NCBI RefSeq assembly: GCF_904846625.1
Contig: NZ_CAJHBL010000003.1
Coordinates: 1 to 64,000 of the forward strand
Origin: Psychrobacter sp. JCM 18900
GTDB lineage: Bacteria > Pseudomonadota > Gammaproteobacteria > Pseudomonadales > Moraxellaceae
Length of the DNA stretch: 64,000 nt
Reading direction: 5' to 3'
Shown piece by piece: positions 18,934 to 28,906 of the stretch. Positions within the stretch are counted from its first letter, which is position 1, and the number at the start of each line of letters is the position of its first letter. Both the position numbers and the translations under genes were made by a program. Under the pieces are notes generated by a model that worked only from the letters and a program-made list of their open reading frames with translations, did not search any database and was not told the origin of the DNA.

Positions 18934-20088
18934 ATGAAAAACACTATATCCAGCTTATCTTCCAAAAAATCTCTGCACCTTACCTTAGTAAGCGTCGTCA
19001 GCCTTGCTAGTACTTTAGGTCTCAGCGCTTGCCAGCAAACCCCAGACTATAACTATCTGATCGGTGAGACGATGGGAACGAGCTACCATATTAGCTATCA
19101 GCTGCCTGATGATGCGGACGAAGCTGCCATACAAGCTGCGGTAGACGAGCGCCTGAAACAAATTAACGATAGCATGTCTACTTATCAAAACGACTCAACG
19201 ATATCTACATTCAATCGTTTGGGCAAAGACAAACCTATCACTATCGATGCTGATTTTAGTCGTGTGCTAGATGTATCACAAATTGTCTATCAGCAGTCTG
19301 GTGGTGCTTTTGACCCTACCGTTATGCCACTCGTAAACACCTGGGGCTTTGGGAGCACCATGACTGTCGAGCGTTTACAAAGTCCACCGACCGCAGTAGA
19401 GATTGCTCAAGCCAAAGCATTGGTCGATTTTGAGAGCATCATAAAGAAAGACGACACCATCTATAAGACCAAAGACGGCGTGGGTTTAGATTTCTCTGCC
19501 GTTGCCAAAGGCTTTGGTGTCGATGTCATCGCTGACGTACTGAGAGATGATTATCAAATTCGTAACTATATGGTTGAGATCGGCGGTGAAATAGCCACTT
19601 CTGGTGTGAATAATCAGCAGCAGCCATGGCAAATTGCCATTGATGCCCCTATTGAAGGCAGTACGGTCAGTGAACGTCAAACCATATCTGCTATTCGCCA
19701 ACCAAAGAATACGGCTAGCCAAATGCATCTAGCGACCTCTGGTAACTATCGCAACTCTGTTATATTCGATGGCAAACGCTATAGCCATACTATCGACCCG
19801 ACAACGGGTAACCCTATTGCAGGTGGTGCACCTTCAGTCACTGTCGCAGCGGACTCTGTCGCGTTGGCAGATGCATGGGCAACCGCCCTTACCGCGATGC
19901 CTTATCACAAAGCACTAGACCTCGCTAAAACGCAAAATCTAGCGGCTATGTTCGTGGTACTAGCTGACGATGTGAAAGCAAAAAGTTCTGACGATATGTC
20001 CAACGAAGCTGCTGACGACAATATTGACGACTGGCAAGTGGTACAGACACCAGCGATGAAAGCATTACGTGCTGATAAAAAGCTCTGA
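18934..20088 (+). CDS. apbE: FAD:protein FMN transferase ApbE (lipoprotein)
   Basis: Attaches FMN by a phosphoester bond to Thr in the SGAT motifs of NqrB and NqrC, using FAD and Mg2+, on the periplasmic side. The start at ATG 18934 gives a clean lipoprotein signal peptide ending at LSAC; the in-frame TTG 35 codons upstream would run through the 10-bp inverted repeat and is rejected. The product is 384 residues. Family motifs include GTSYHISY near the mature start, DFSAVAKGFGVD, and the HTIDPTTGNP motif near the C-terminal third. Its location next to nqr fits its role. Confidence 0.95.
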   Translation: MKNTISSLSSKKSLHLTLVSVVSLASTLGLSACQQTPDYNYLIGETMGTSYHISYQLPDDADEAAIQAAVDERLKQINDSMSTYQNDSTISTFNRLGKDKPITIDADFSRVLDVSQIVYQQSGGAFDPTVMPLVNTWGFGSTMTVERLQSPPTAVEIAQAKALVDFESIIKKDDTIYKTKDGVGLDFSAVAKGFGVDVIADVLRDDYQIRNYMVEIGGEIATSGVNNQQQPWQIAIDAPIEGSTVSERQTISAIRQPKNTASQMHLATSGNYRNSVIFDGKRYSHTIDPTTGNPIAGGAPSVTVAADSVALADAWATALTAMPYHKALDLAKTQNLAAMFVVLADDVKAKSSDDMSNEAADDNIDDWQVVQTPAMKALRADKKL

Positions 20089-20288
20089 TCGTTCTCCAAG
20101 CTCTAGACAGCATACTCTAAAAGCCACTGGTAAGTGATAGATGTGAAACAAGAGAATACGTTAACGCACAACGAGCTACACTAAAATTTGCTATACTATT
20201 ATACAGTTGTTATTAACGGTGCTTAGCTGGCATGAACTTAAACAGCACCACTAATAACTGCCCTATTTTTTAAAATGAGGTTTCCTCT

Positions 20289-20534
20289 ATGCTTAGCCAA
20301 CTGCTTCCTATGCTTGCCATTACTTTTACCGTATTTGTCCTATTCTTCATTTTTATGGGCGTCGGTTATATGGTCAAAAAAAAGCCGCTTAGAGGATCTT
20401 GTGGCGGTGTTGCCAAATTGATGGGTGACGAAAATTGCTCGTTTTGTGGTAATGATCCCAATAAGTGCGATTCATTAATCGCCGAACAACAAGAGAATGC
20501 ATTAAGAGCTGCTCAATTGGGTAAATCGGTTTAA
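20289..20534 (+). CDS. nqrM: Na+-NQR maturation protein NqrM
   Basis: Small (81 residues) inner-membrane protein needed to assemble Na+-NQR, probably by delivering iron to the NqrD/NqrE centre. One N-terminal helix (about 8-28) is followed by a cysteine-rich cytoplasmic part with four Cys (GSCGG, NCSFCG and NKC), the family hallmark. GAGG precedes the ATG. It follows apbE after 200 bp, completing the nqr-apbE-nqrM set. Confidence 0.93.
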   Translation: MLSQLLPMLAITFTVFVLFFIFMGVGYMVKKKPLRGSCGGVAKLMGDENCSFCGNDPNKCDSLIAEQQENALRAAQLGKSV

Positions 20535-20588
20535 TAGCCTATTGGTTACCATACGCTGGTAGCATTTACCTGACATATGTTCTTATAA

Positions 20589-20628
20589 TAGCGTCAAGTC
20601 ATTCAAAGGTGACTTGGCGCTATTTTTA
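20589..20628 (+). terminator. Rho-independent terminator after nqrM
   Basis: ATAGCGTCAAGTCA paired with TGACTTGGCGCTAT (one G-T wobble), 6-nt loop, then TTTTTATT. The remainder of 20629-20930 shows no gene; short plus-strand frames there look like chance. Confidence 0.85.
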
Positions 20629-20930
20629 TTGTGCGATAAGACTGCTTATTTAAGACTCATTATTATCGTCATCTCTTATTATTACTGTTCTAAAGCCGTA
20701 ACTCGAAGTAACCACCCATACATTTCGACCAACCTGCCTGCCAATTTAGCAAAGTCAGTGCAGCAAACTGTATGTCTTACGCGCTACATATGTTTTTCGG
20801 TCTAATTTACGATATCGATTACCGTCTAGGTACGTGTCTGGGTAAACGCTCTCTGGTGTTATTTTATAAGCGGCGATTTCTTGGCGCTGTTTAATAACGT
20901 GTTTTTTTTCGCTGTCATCGTTGTGCTGCT

Positions 20931-22163
20931 ATGTCTACCTCGTCCAATTTATCTGCTTCATCTAGCCTGCCCTCCTCACGCTTTACCTTTTGGTTGGTGC
21001 TGTGTGCCATGATTCTGCTAGCCACCAATATGCGTGCGCCTATCGTCGCGCTAGGTTCTATCGCCCCAGTGGTAAAAGACGCGCTGGATATCTCTGAGTT
21101 TCAGATAGGCTGGCTAGGAGCAGTGCCTATGCTGAGCTTTGCCGTTGGTGCACTAATTTCCCCAACCATTGGTAAGCGATTCGGGCTAGAAAACACACTG
21201 ATTGCCATGATTGGGCTATTGACGGTAGGGATGATTATCCGTACTGCTATCCCGACATGGAGTGGGTTTTTAATTGGTACTTTGTTGCTTACCCTTGCCA
21301 TCGGCTTTGCTAATACTTTGGCAGCACCTGTTATTAAGCAGCGTACCCCGCAACATATTCCGCTGATTACAGGTCTGTTTAGTCTGACGATGACCACAGC
21401 AGCAGGTATCGTCGCAGGCGTCGTATTACCGTTATCGGAGCAAGTTGGTTGGCAGTGGGCATTGGGTGGTTGGACGATACTAGGTGTGTTTGCCTTTGTC
21501 ATCTGGCTATTTTTACGTGTGCGGTTGGGTTCATCCAACCATCAAGCGGTTATCCCTGCGACGTTAGGCTCTTCTGATATTTCCATGTGGCGAACCACCT
21601 TTGCGTGGCAGATTGCGATTTTCATGGGTTTGCAGTCATTATTGTTTTATACCGTCGCCAGTTTTTTACCATCGATTTGGGTCAGTAAGGGACTATCTGC
21701 CGTCAGTGCTGGACAAATGGGTTCTGTATTTCAGTTTATGGCACCAGTCTCTATATTAAGTTTAACTTGGTTGGTCAATCGCGGCCGCCCTATTCAAGCA
21801 TTGGCAGTGTTCGCCGCTGTGCTAAACGTCGTTGGTATATTGGGTGTCAGCTATCTATCGACTGACTTGGCATGGCTATGGTCAGGCATGATGGGCATGG
21901 GCTGTTCAGCAATTTTCACCTTGAGCATGATGCTGTTCTCTATGCGTACCTATACGACCAATCAAGCAAGTGAGCTGTCTGGTATGGCTCAAGCAGTGGG
22001 TTATGTCATTGCGTTTTTTGGCCCATTGGGTACAGGCTGGCTGCATGAAATGACTGGTAGCTGGAGTATGCCGCTGTTTATTATGCTGATACTGATGATT
22101 GTCAATGTAGTGATTGCTTGGCTTGTTAGTCGCCCAGTGATGGTCGATGGCAAATATATTTGA
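20931..22163 (+). CDS. MFS transporter, CynX/NimT family
   Basis: 410 residues with 12 predicted membrane helices and the short inter-helix loops of the major facilitator superfamily; the NMRAPIVALGSIAP stretch after helix 1 is typical of the CynX/NimT (cyanate / 2-nitroimidazole) branch. The substrate cannot be told from sequence. No clear Shine-Dalgarno. It is a single gene between two gene-free stretches. Confidence 0.85.
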   Translation: MSTSSNLSASSSLPSSRFTFWLVLCAMILLATNMRAPIVALGSIAPVVKDALDISEFQIGWLGAVPMLSFAVGALISPTIGKRFGLENTLIAMIGLLTVGMIIRTAIPTWSGFLIGTLLLTLAIGFANTLAAPVIKQRTPQHIPLITGLFSLTMTTAAGIVAGVVLPLSEQVGWQWALGGWTILGVFAFVIWLFLRVRLGSSNHQAVIPATLGSSDISMWRTTFAWQIAIFMGLQSLLFYTVASFLPSIWVSKGLSAVSAGQMGSVFQFMAPVSILSLTWLVNRGRPIQALAVFAAVLNVVGILGVSYLSTDLAWLWSGMMGMGCSAIFTLSMMLFSMRTYTTNQASELSGMAQAVGYVIAFFGPLGTGWLHEMTGSWSMPLFIMLILMIVNVVIAWLVSRPVMVDGKYI

Positions 22164-22292
22164 TTGCTATCAGCTTTCATTTCTATCAGTTTTTATGGCC
22201 TACAAGGCTATGATTGCTAACGCGCAATAAAGCGGCCTTAAATTAACCTTAGGCCAATATAGGTCACTGTCTTATTTTGCTATAGTCAGTTC

Positions 22293-22346
22293 AATATAAC
22301 TTAGATACTTAATATAAGCTGGATACTCAATATAATCCGGATATAA
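22293..22346. repeat. Three imperfect 18-bp tandem repeats
   Basis: Units at 22293-22310, 22311-22328 and 22329-22346 share AATATAA and GATA segments at fixed spacing. They lie about 130 bp before tesA, and the third contains TATAAT (22331-22336). They may hold a promoter or binding sites. The remaining 22164-22474 stretch shows nothing else. Confidence 0.6.
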
Positions 22347-22474
22347 GGACGGCGTGTGAAAGTACTACCAATAGTAGACTGAGCGAGCCTGACGATTTAT
22401 CCAACTGATACTGTATTTGGTTTAGATAGGATTTGACTAGACACTGGTTTGATTGCATATAGGACATAACACCC

Positions 22475-23329
22475 ATGATGAAACTTCCCTCTCGTTTTGC
22501 GCAGCGCTTGCCTGCTATCGCCATGCTCGCGGCTGTAATGGCTATCAGTGGCTGTCAGAAAGATGCTGAAACGACACCTGCTGATGGTACGCAGAGTACC
22601 AGTACTGAAGCGACTAACAGTCAAGCCAGCACTGCTCCATTAGCCACTGAAACCGCAGCAACGACTGATCAGCAGGTCAAATCTTCATCACTTACTATTC
22701 TAGCGCTTGGTGACTCACTGACAGAAGGTCTAGGAGTGGACAAAGATGACAACTACCCTGCTCAGTTAGAAGATCGTCTGCAAGAGATGGGCTACGCTAA
22801 CGCCAAAGTTATCAACTCAGGTCTAAGCGGTGAAACCAGTACGGGATTGGTCAATCGATTGGACTGGGTATCGCAAACCAAACCCGACATCACCATATTG
22901 ACTATTGGTGCTAACGACGCCATACGTGGTATCGATGTAGCGACAATTGAAGCCAATATTCGCACTGCGGTTAAGCACCTGCAAGACAATGGCAGTGTCG
23001 TCATCCTAGGCGGTATGTCGATCTATGACAATCTAGGCAGTGAATACGTGGCGGCATTCTCAGACATTTATCCTCGTATTGCGAAAGATATGAATCTGAC
23101 GCTTATTCCGTTTTTCTTAGAGGGTGTCGGCGGTGACCGAGAGCTAAACCAAGCAGATGCGATTCACCCGACTAAAGAAGGCTACGAGATTATCGTTAAC
23201 AACAACATCTTGCCTATTCTAGAGCCGAAATTAAATGAACTAGAAGAGTTAAAAACAGCTGATACCGATAACACAGCTACGACTGCTCAAGACAATACGA
23301 CAAAAAATAAGACAAACGAGACCATTTAA
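22475..23329 (+). CDS. tesA: SGNH arylesterase / lysophospholipase (TesA-like lipoprotein)
   Basis: GDSL-type hydrolase of thioesters and esters (thioesterase I / lysophospholipase L1 family). It has a lipoprotein signal ending at SGC (Cys27), a Thr/Ala-rich linker to about 70, then block I GDSLTEG with catalytic S81, block III GANDA, and the block V D..H pair in ADAIHPTKEGY. A polar Thr/Asn tail ends the 284-residue product. E. coli TesA is soluble in the periplasm; this one looks membrane-anchored. Twelve bp separate it from the ABC gene, as in the tesA-ybbA-ybbP neighbourhood of other gammaproteobacteria, though here all three are co-directional. Confidence 0.92.
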   Translation: MMKLPSRFAQRLPAIAMLAAVMAISGCQKDAETTPADGTQSTSTEATNSQASTAPLATETAATTDQQVKSSSLTILALGDSLTEGLGVDKDDNYPAQLEDRLQEMGYANAKVINSGLSGETSTGLVNRLDWVSQTKPDITILTIGANDAIRGIDVATIEANIRTAVKHLQDNGSVVILGGMSIYDNLGSEYVAAFSDIYPRIAKDMNLTLIPFFLEGVGGDRELNQADAIHPTKEGYEIIVNNNILPILEPKLNELEELKTADTDNTATTAQDNTTKNKTNETI

Positions 23330-23341
23330 CGAGACAATGTA

Positions 23342-24061
23342 ATGACATCATCATCTTCGACTGCCACAGCAACGCCACAAGCAGACGCTAAGACACAAGC
23401 ACTACTGACCGCCTCACAATTAAATAAAACCGTGCAAGTCGGTGAGCAAAAGTTGTCCATCATTAAAGACGTAGATATCTACGTCAACGCTGGCGAGTTT
23501 GTGGTCATCATGGGCAAATCCGGCTCGGGTAAATCTACTTTGTTAGGACTACTTGCCGCGCTAGACTATCCCGATAGCGGTACGGTGTCGCTGGCAGGTC
23601 AAATGCTCAGTAGTCTGGATGAGGATGCGCTAGCCGTTATTCGTCAGCAGGATATGGGCTTTGTCTTTCAGTCGTTTCATCTTCTACCCACACTGACCGT
23701 CGCAGAAAATATCGCCTTTCCACTTGATATTGCCAGACGTCCAAACCCAGCAAGAGTAGACGAGCTGATAGATGCGGTCGACTTAGGTCATAGACGTAAC
23801 AGCTTACCCAATCAGTTGTCAGGTGGTGAGCAGCAGCGTACAGCAGTGGCGCGAGCACTGGTATCGAACCCAAAAATTGTGTTTGCGGATGAGCCAACGG
23901 GCAACTTAGATGAGCAAAATGCCGATCAAGTCATGCAGCTGCTATTGAATTTACGTCAACAGGTTGGCTCGGCACTGGTGGTCGTGACTCACGATCCTGC
24001 ACTTGCCGAGATGGCAGATCGCGTCATCACCATGCATGACGGCCGCATTGTACCTACATGA
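23342..24061 (+). CDS. ybbA: ABC transporter ATP-binding protein, YbbA-like
   Basis: 239-residue ATPase of the MacB/LolD type. Walker A is GKSGSGKST (58-66), the signature is LSGGEQQR (159-166), Walker B ends in VFADEPTGNLD, and the switch histidine is in VVTHD. It pairs with the permease encoded 19 bp downstream. Members of this mechanotransmitting family do not usually import solutes; they act on envelope lipids or lipoproteins. The exact role of YbbA/YbbP is unknown. Confidence 0.92.
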   Translation: MTSSSSTATATPQADAKTQALLTASQLNKTVQVGEQKLSIIKDVDIYVNAGEFVVIMGKSGSGKSTLLGLLAALDYPDSGTVSLAGQMLSSLDEDALAVIRQQDMGFVFQSFHLLPTLTVAENIAFPLDIARRPNPARVDELIDAVDLGHRRNSLPNQLSGGEQQRTAVARALVSNPKIVFADEPTGNLDEQNADQVMQLLLNLRQQVGSALVVVTHDPALAEMADRVITMHDGRIVPT

Positions 24062-24080
24062 ATAACTGGATTGTATCTTA

Positions 24081-26723
24081 ATGAATAGTAAGCCCACAGA
24101 CAATAAATCGCCTGATACAAAAAAGACTGATACCAGTATGCATCAAGAGTCCAGTTATCCTAGCGGCATTCTTAGTCAACTATTTACCCGTATTCTAGGT
24201 TTTCAAACTCTAGGCTCACAAGCACTCAGCCGTAGCTGGTGGCAGCGTTGGGTATACCCCGTGTTGTTTCTACTGACCTTGACCTTGTCGCTTGCAACCT
24301 ACCTGACTCTCGACTCGGTGCAGCAGTCTGTCGATAGCTACATCAATGACAATCAGCGCGCGCTCGTTGGTGGGGATCTAATCCTAAACAGTAAGCAAGA
24401 CTGGCCAAGCGAAGTATTGTCACAGGTAGAAACTATCCCTAATACACAGACGGTGTATGACTATCAGTTTAGCGCCATGCTGGTCAATGATGAGCAAACC
24501 TTGCTCGCCAGCGTCAAAGCCGTCTCGCCGTCGTATCCATTATACGGCACAGCGGAGCTTGCTTCAGGACAGCCGCTGTGGGATCAGCTAACATCTGACA
24601 GTGTGATCGTCGCACCAGAAGTTCTCAGTAGTCTACAGGCCGATGTCGGCGACCGTATCACCATTGGCGATGCGCAGTTCACGATCAGTGATGTACTGAC
24701 CAAAGAGCCTGACCGTCCGCTGACCACCTTTGGTTTTGGTGGGCGTGTGTTGATGAAACAAGATGCACTTCCGTCAACCAATCTATTGGGGCAACGTAGC
24801 CGAATAAACTATCGTATTGAGATGGCAGGCGATCCAGAGCTGATAACCACGCAGCGTGAACAGCTTACAGATATCCTGACCAATTATCCTGATATTGAGC
24901 TATCTGATGCTGAGTCCGCAGATACTTCGGTCTCGCGTATCTCTGATAATGTGCTGATGTTCTTAAAACTGCTAGTCATCGCGGTGCTGCTACTATCTGC
25001 GGTCGCTATGTACGGCGTCATTAGTGCGTTTGTCAGTAAGCAGCAGTCCAATAACGCCATTCGATTGGCGCTCGGCGAACCGCTTGGCTCACTCAAACGT
25101 AGCTACTATCAACTGCTTATCGTCACGACCGTCATTGCTTGTGTCGCAGCGGTTGCCCTTAGTCTGGGCTTGCTTAAAATCGGTCAGCCGTATCTGGTTG
25201 CTATCTTGCCTGCCGACGTCGGCTTAGCCATCAATCCAATCAGTGCCATCAAAACCATTGTGATTGCTTTAGCCCTGACGATACTGATTGCGCAGCGTGG
25301 TCTAAGCGCACTTAACACGACCAAACCCGCTACCCTACTCAATCAAGGAGCGAGTACGCAAACGCAAAACTTGCCTTGGTATCGACGCGTGCCGCTACTA
25401 TGGTATGGCTTGGTGCTAGCAGGGCTGTATGCCTTCTTCGCTTATGAAGTGGGTTCACTGTCCTTAGGCGCACAGCTATTGGGCGGCTTGATCGGCTTTG
25501 TAGCGATATTTTGGCTATTGGCCCGTGGGTGGTTGTGGCTACTTAACAAGTTGGCAAGCAATACCAAGGTCAGTTGGATGCAGCGTATCGCCATCCATAA
25601 CCTTGCACGTAAAGGCAACCAATCAGCGTTGTTCTTTGTCACCTTATCGCTATCGGTAGCAGTGCTGACGCTTATCACCACACTCAATCACAGTATCAAT
25701 GCGCAGTTTATCAACGCCTATCCTGAAGATGCGCCCAATCTGTTTTTGCTCGATGTGCAAAGCGATCAACATAACGATATTGATGCAATCATTGAGGCAC
25801 CCGTCACTTATTATCCCGTCATTCGTGCCCGTGTGGAGACGGCTAATGATGTGGCAGCAAAAGATATCGAGCCTGCTGATGGGTTTGATGATCCCACGCG
25901 TGTCTTTAATTTGAGCTACGCAGATACGGTCATGGATACCGAATACATCACTGAATCGCTCACAGACGACGCGCTATATACCCCTATCGATGCAACAAAT
26001 GAGCAAATCAAACCCTTGTCTATCTTGGACACTGCCGCAGGTATGCTCAATGTCGGTATGGGCGATCAGGTACGTTTTAACATTCAAGGTATCGAAATCA
26101 TCGGGCAGATTACCAGTATTCGCACGCGCTATGAGCGTGGCCCAAGTCCATACTTTTACTTCTTATTTGAGCCGTCGGTGCTGTCCGCTGCCCCGCAGAT
26201 TCAGTTTGCCACTGCCCACGTGTCAGAGAATGACATTCCAGAACTACAAGGCAAACTGGTACGCGAGTTCCCTGCTGTCACTACGATTGATGGGACGGCT
26301 ATTGCGAAACAAATTCAAGAGCTGGTGGTACAAATGAGCCGCTTGGTCTATGTGTTTACCTTGCTTGCCCTACTCACTGGGGTCATGGTGCTGATCAGCT
26401 CGCTGCTGTCTACTTCGCAAGATCGTATGAAGGACAGCGCGTCATTTAGACTGCTCGGTATGCAAAAGCGCGATCTATATATGCTCAATATCCTAGAGCT
26501 GGGGGTGCTTGGAATTAGTGCGGCGACATTTGCCGTTGTGATCGCCAGCGTTGGCGCGTGGGCTGCTATCACGCAGTGGTTTAATCTACAATTTAGTGTG
26601 CCGTGGACGAGTTTGGCTATTGGCGGTGCAGCATTAATCGTATTGCTGTTTGCTATTGCTATTATTTATGTGAGACTGGTGATTGGACGCGGGATTATGG
26701 CTAGGGTACGGGCGATGATTTAG
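24081..26723 (+). CDS. ybbP: ABC transporter permease, YbbP-like (FtsX family, duplicated)
   Basis: 880-residue inner-membrane protein with the two-module FtsX architecture: helix near 60-80, first large periplasmic domain (about 85-295), helices near 300-420, a further helix group around 455-540, a second periplasmic domain (about 545-765), and terminal helices (about 770-880). Works with the upstream ATPase; the neighbourhood suggests a lipid or ester substrate related to TesA, which is an inference. Its stop precedes the AT-rich HNH/DUF3800 insert by about 190 bp. Confidence 0.9.
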   Translation: MNSKPTDNKSPDTKKTDTSMHQESSYPSGILSQLFTRILGFQTLGSQALSRSWWQRWVYPVLFLLTLTLSLATYLTLDSVQQSVDSYINDNQRALVGGDLILNSKQDWPSEVLSQVETIPNTQTVYDYQFSAMLVNDEQTLLASVKAVSPSYPLYGTAELASGQPLWDQLTSDSVIVAPEVLSSLQADVGDRITIGDAQFTISDVLTKEPDRPLTTFGFGGRVLMKQDALPSTNLLGQRSRINYRIEMAGDPELITTQREQLTDILTNYPDIELSDAESADTSVSRISDNVLMFLKLLVIAVLLLSAVAMYGVISAFVSKQQSNNAIRLALGEPLGSLKRSYYQLLIVTTVIACVAAVALSLGLLKIGQPYLVAILPADVGLAINPISAIKTIVIALALTILIAQRGLSALNTTKPATLLNQGASTQTQNLPWYRRVPLLWYGLVLAGLYAFFAYEVGSLSLGAQLLGGLIGFVAIFWLLARGWLWLLNKLASNTKVSWMQRIAIHNLARKGNQSALFFVTLSLSVAVLTLITTLNHSINAQFINAYPEDAPNLFLLDVQSDQHNDIDAIIEAPVTYYPVIRARVETANDVAAKDIEPADGFDDPTRVFNLSYADTVMDTEYITESLTDDALYTPIDATNEQIKPLSILDTAAGMLNVGMGDQVRFNIQGIEIIGQITSIRTRYERGPSPYFYFLFEPSVLSAAPQIQFATAHVSENDIPELQGKLVREFPAVTTIDGTAIAKQIQELVVQMSRLVYVFTLLALLTGVMVLISSLLSTSQDRMKDSASFRLLGMQKRDLYMLNILELGVLGISAATFAVVIASVGAWAAITQWFNLQFSVPWTSLAIGGAALIVLLFAIAIIYVRLVIGRGIMARVRAMI

Positions 26724-26805
26724 AGGTTATTTTTGAATAATTAGCAAATGCTAACAAATATTTATTCTTTAGCTAATCCTGATTTTGTTCATATCTAAAG
26801 ATATC

Positions 26806-26837
26806 TTGACAACAACATATTCATAAAACGATATACT
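26806..26837 (+). promoter_or_regulatory. Possible promoter of the HNH gene
   Basis: TTGACA (26806-26811) and TATACT (26832-26837) with a long 20-bp spacer. The hexamers are good but the spacing is not, so this is tentative. Confidence 0.25.
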
Positions 26838-26917
26838 AAAGATCACTACCTAGTATTGTATTGGGTACTTAAAATGAAGAATGTAAGAATGCATCATATC
26901 CATAAAGGAACTTTGAA

Positions 26918-27625
26918 ATGGTAAAAAAATATAATGAGTCTAGACCGAGTATTCCAGCAGACGTTAAAAGAAAGGTTTTAGTTGAAGCTGGACACCGCTG
27001 TTCTTTTAACCGCTGTGGTTTTGAAGCCTATGAAATACATCATATTGATGAAAATAGAGAGAATAATAATCCTGAGAACCTAATCGTTCTATGTCCATCA
27101 CATCATACGTTAGCGCATAGCGGTAAAGTGTCGAGAAAAGATTTGATAGAGTACAAAAAAGCATTAGGTTTACGTAGTTATGATCTATTACAGCTCAATT
27201 CATCAGCTAGCTATAGCCAAAATGATTTAAATGTTTTATCCGAGCTAGAAAAAATATTGCCTTATGATTTAATTAACGCTATACAAAATGAACCTTTCGG
27301 GTCGTTTGTGAAAAGAGAGATAATCACACCATTCAATATAATTGAACAAAGAGAGTTTGATCCATCTTTACGCTTCCACGATCAAAGTCTTGAACAACTT
27401 CGCCTAGTTATAGTTAATAACGCTAAAGAATTTCTAAATTACTTTGGAGCTCAATCTGGTGGTTTACCACATGGCTACGACTATATAAACCTCAATGATT
27501 CGTTTAGGGGGTCAACACCTGAAGATACAAAATATTGGATTGAATATTCTGAAAAAACTTCTATCCTTGCAAATAAATTCTGTCACTCCGTTCTATTATT
27601 AAGAGAAAAGGGTCTAAATTTTTGA
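26918..27625 (+). CDS. HNH endonuclease with an unknown C-terminal domain
   Basis: 235 residues. The N-terminal part is a zinc-supported HNH nuclease: C28-x4-C33 and C59-x2-H62 as likely zinc ligands, H41-H42 as the catalytic pair (EIHHIDENRENNNPEN), and N54. Residues 95-235 match no domain I recognise; they look helical with conserved-looking aromatic and charged positions and may sense a ligand or bind a partner. AAGGA lies 8 nt before the ATG. Base composition is clearly AT-richer than the flanking ybbP and avtA genes. It converges on a DUF3800 gene. Role in phage defence is possible but not shown. Confidence 0.85.
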   Translation: MVKKYNESRPSIPADVKRKVLVEAGHRCSFNRCGFEAYEIHHIDENRENNNPENLIVLCPSHHTLAHSGKVSRKDLIEYKKALGLRSYDLLQLNSSASYSQNDLNVLSELEKILPYDLINAIQNEPFGSFVKREIITPFNIIEQREFDPSLRFHDQSLEQLRLVIVNNAKEFLNYFGAQSGGLPHGYDYINLNDSFRGSTPEDTKYWIEYSEKTSILANKFCHSVLLLREKGLNF

Positions 27626-27739
27626 TAAGAGTGGGATATAGTGACAGTAGCATAGTTTGTTTAACTTGAGATCACGCACATTTTAGACAATAGAAAACTG
27701 GATCAGTCATAACTTTTCTAATAAACATAACCTGCCCTA

Positions 27740-28885
27740 TTAAATAATTTTCATAGGGCTTTCTTCCAACTGGGATTTGATAAAATGGATAAATAAACCC
27801 ATATTTTCTGTAAGACTTACACCTTTTCGACTTCTATCGACAAGTTCTCTTAATAATATTGTATTTAACTGAACCTCCGGACTAGACATGTCTAAGTAGG
27901 AAATATTGGGAAACAAGTTAGTTTTTGAAAGATGTGTTTCACCCATTTTCTGCCATTTCAATTTATACTTATCTTCTTCCCTACTTTCATCAAAGGCATA
28001 AGCAAATGCACCTGCTATAGCATCAGCTATTTGAATACCATAATACTCTTTAGAATCTACTAGATTTAGGGGCTCTTTTAAGTTGAAAGTGATTGGTGCT
28101 TTAAAATCTTCGTAGTTCACATGAACTTTATCTTTTCTTCCTACCATTGCGTTAAATATATCTTGGTCATCATCTAATGGCTTAGATTTATCACAATATG
28201 CTATTAATTCTTCATATTCCTCTCCCCATTCACCTAGTAGGCTAAAAAGTGAAGTATTTGTTAGGTCCAATATCCACTTTCCTGTCATTGTCCCTTCTAA
28301 GCTAGATAACTCTGATATTACAGCTTCCTTATTTAATATTGCAAATTCTGTAATTTGCTTTAAGAAGATAGGTTCATCTTTACTAGACCCTTTAAATAAC
28401 ACTTTTAATTCTTCAAGCTCACCCTCTCTCATAAGCTGTGCGAAATCTGAAAAGATGTCTTCAGCATTTTGGTGTTTTAGAAACAATTCCAAATATAGCA
28501 TATTGCTAATAAACATATGAAAATTGACACCATAGAATAAAGAATTCGATCGTGATAAAGCTGGCTCAAAAATGTATTCAAAAAATTTAGCTGATAAGGC
28601 AAATTTTTTATGACATACCATTACTTTGAACCGTCCCTCATAACGCTCTAAGACCTCATCAACCAATTTTTTACCTTTAGTTCCTCTAAGTAATTTTGAA
28701 CTCTTAATTTCACCATTTTGTACATGGTATTTATTTAGAAGATATTTAGCAAAATTTTCAGACTCTTCTTGGCTACTTTCTACAGATGCGTAGCTGAATA
28801 CCGTTTGATTAGGGCTAAGTAAGTCATTACCTGTAAATCCTGATTCATCAAAATAAAGAGTTGCTGATTTTTTATTGTTAGACAT
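27740..28885 (-). CDS. DUF3800 domain protein
   Basis: 381 residues from ATG 28885 (AGG about 10 nt upstream; an ATG seven codons earlier has no ribosome site). DUF3800 proteins have an RNase H-like fold with acidic active-site residues and are often met in genomic islands and defence loci. Here the opening YFDESGFTGND gives D13, E14 and D21, and the closing IADAIAGAFAY motif gives D288, the family's hallmark pair of motifs. The middle (about 60-275) is less conserved. AT-rich like the facing HNH gene; 114 bp without a strong terminator separate the two stops. The activity is unproven. Confidence 0.8.
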   Translation of the reverse strand: MSNNKKSATLYFDESGFTGNDLLSPNQTVFSYASVESSQEESENFAKYLLNKYHVQNGEIKSSKLLRGTKGKKLVDEVLERYEGRFKVMVCHKKFALSAKFFEYIFEPALSRSNSLFYGVNFHMFISNMLYLELFLKHQNAEDIFSDFAQLMREGELEELKVLFKGSSKDEPIFLKQITEFAILNKEAVISELSSLEGTMTGKWILDLTNTSLFSLLGEWGEEYEELIAYCDKSKPLDDDQDIFNAMVGRKDKVHVNYEDFKAPITFNLKEPLNLVDSKEYYGIQIADAIAGAFAYAFDESREEDKYKLKWQKMGETHLSKTNLFPNISYLDMSSPEVQLNTILLRELVDRSRKGVSLTENMGLFIHFIKSQLEESPMKII

Positions 28886-28906
28886 TAAGTATTTACCTAT
28901 GTTCAT

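Noticed and set aside
20614..20805. 63-codon plus-strand frame after nqrM
   Set aside because: Starts inside the nqrM terminator and has no family features.
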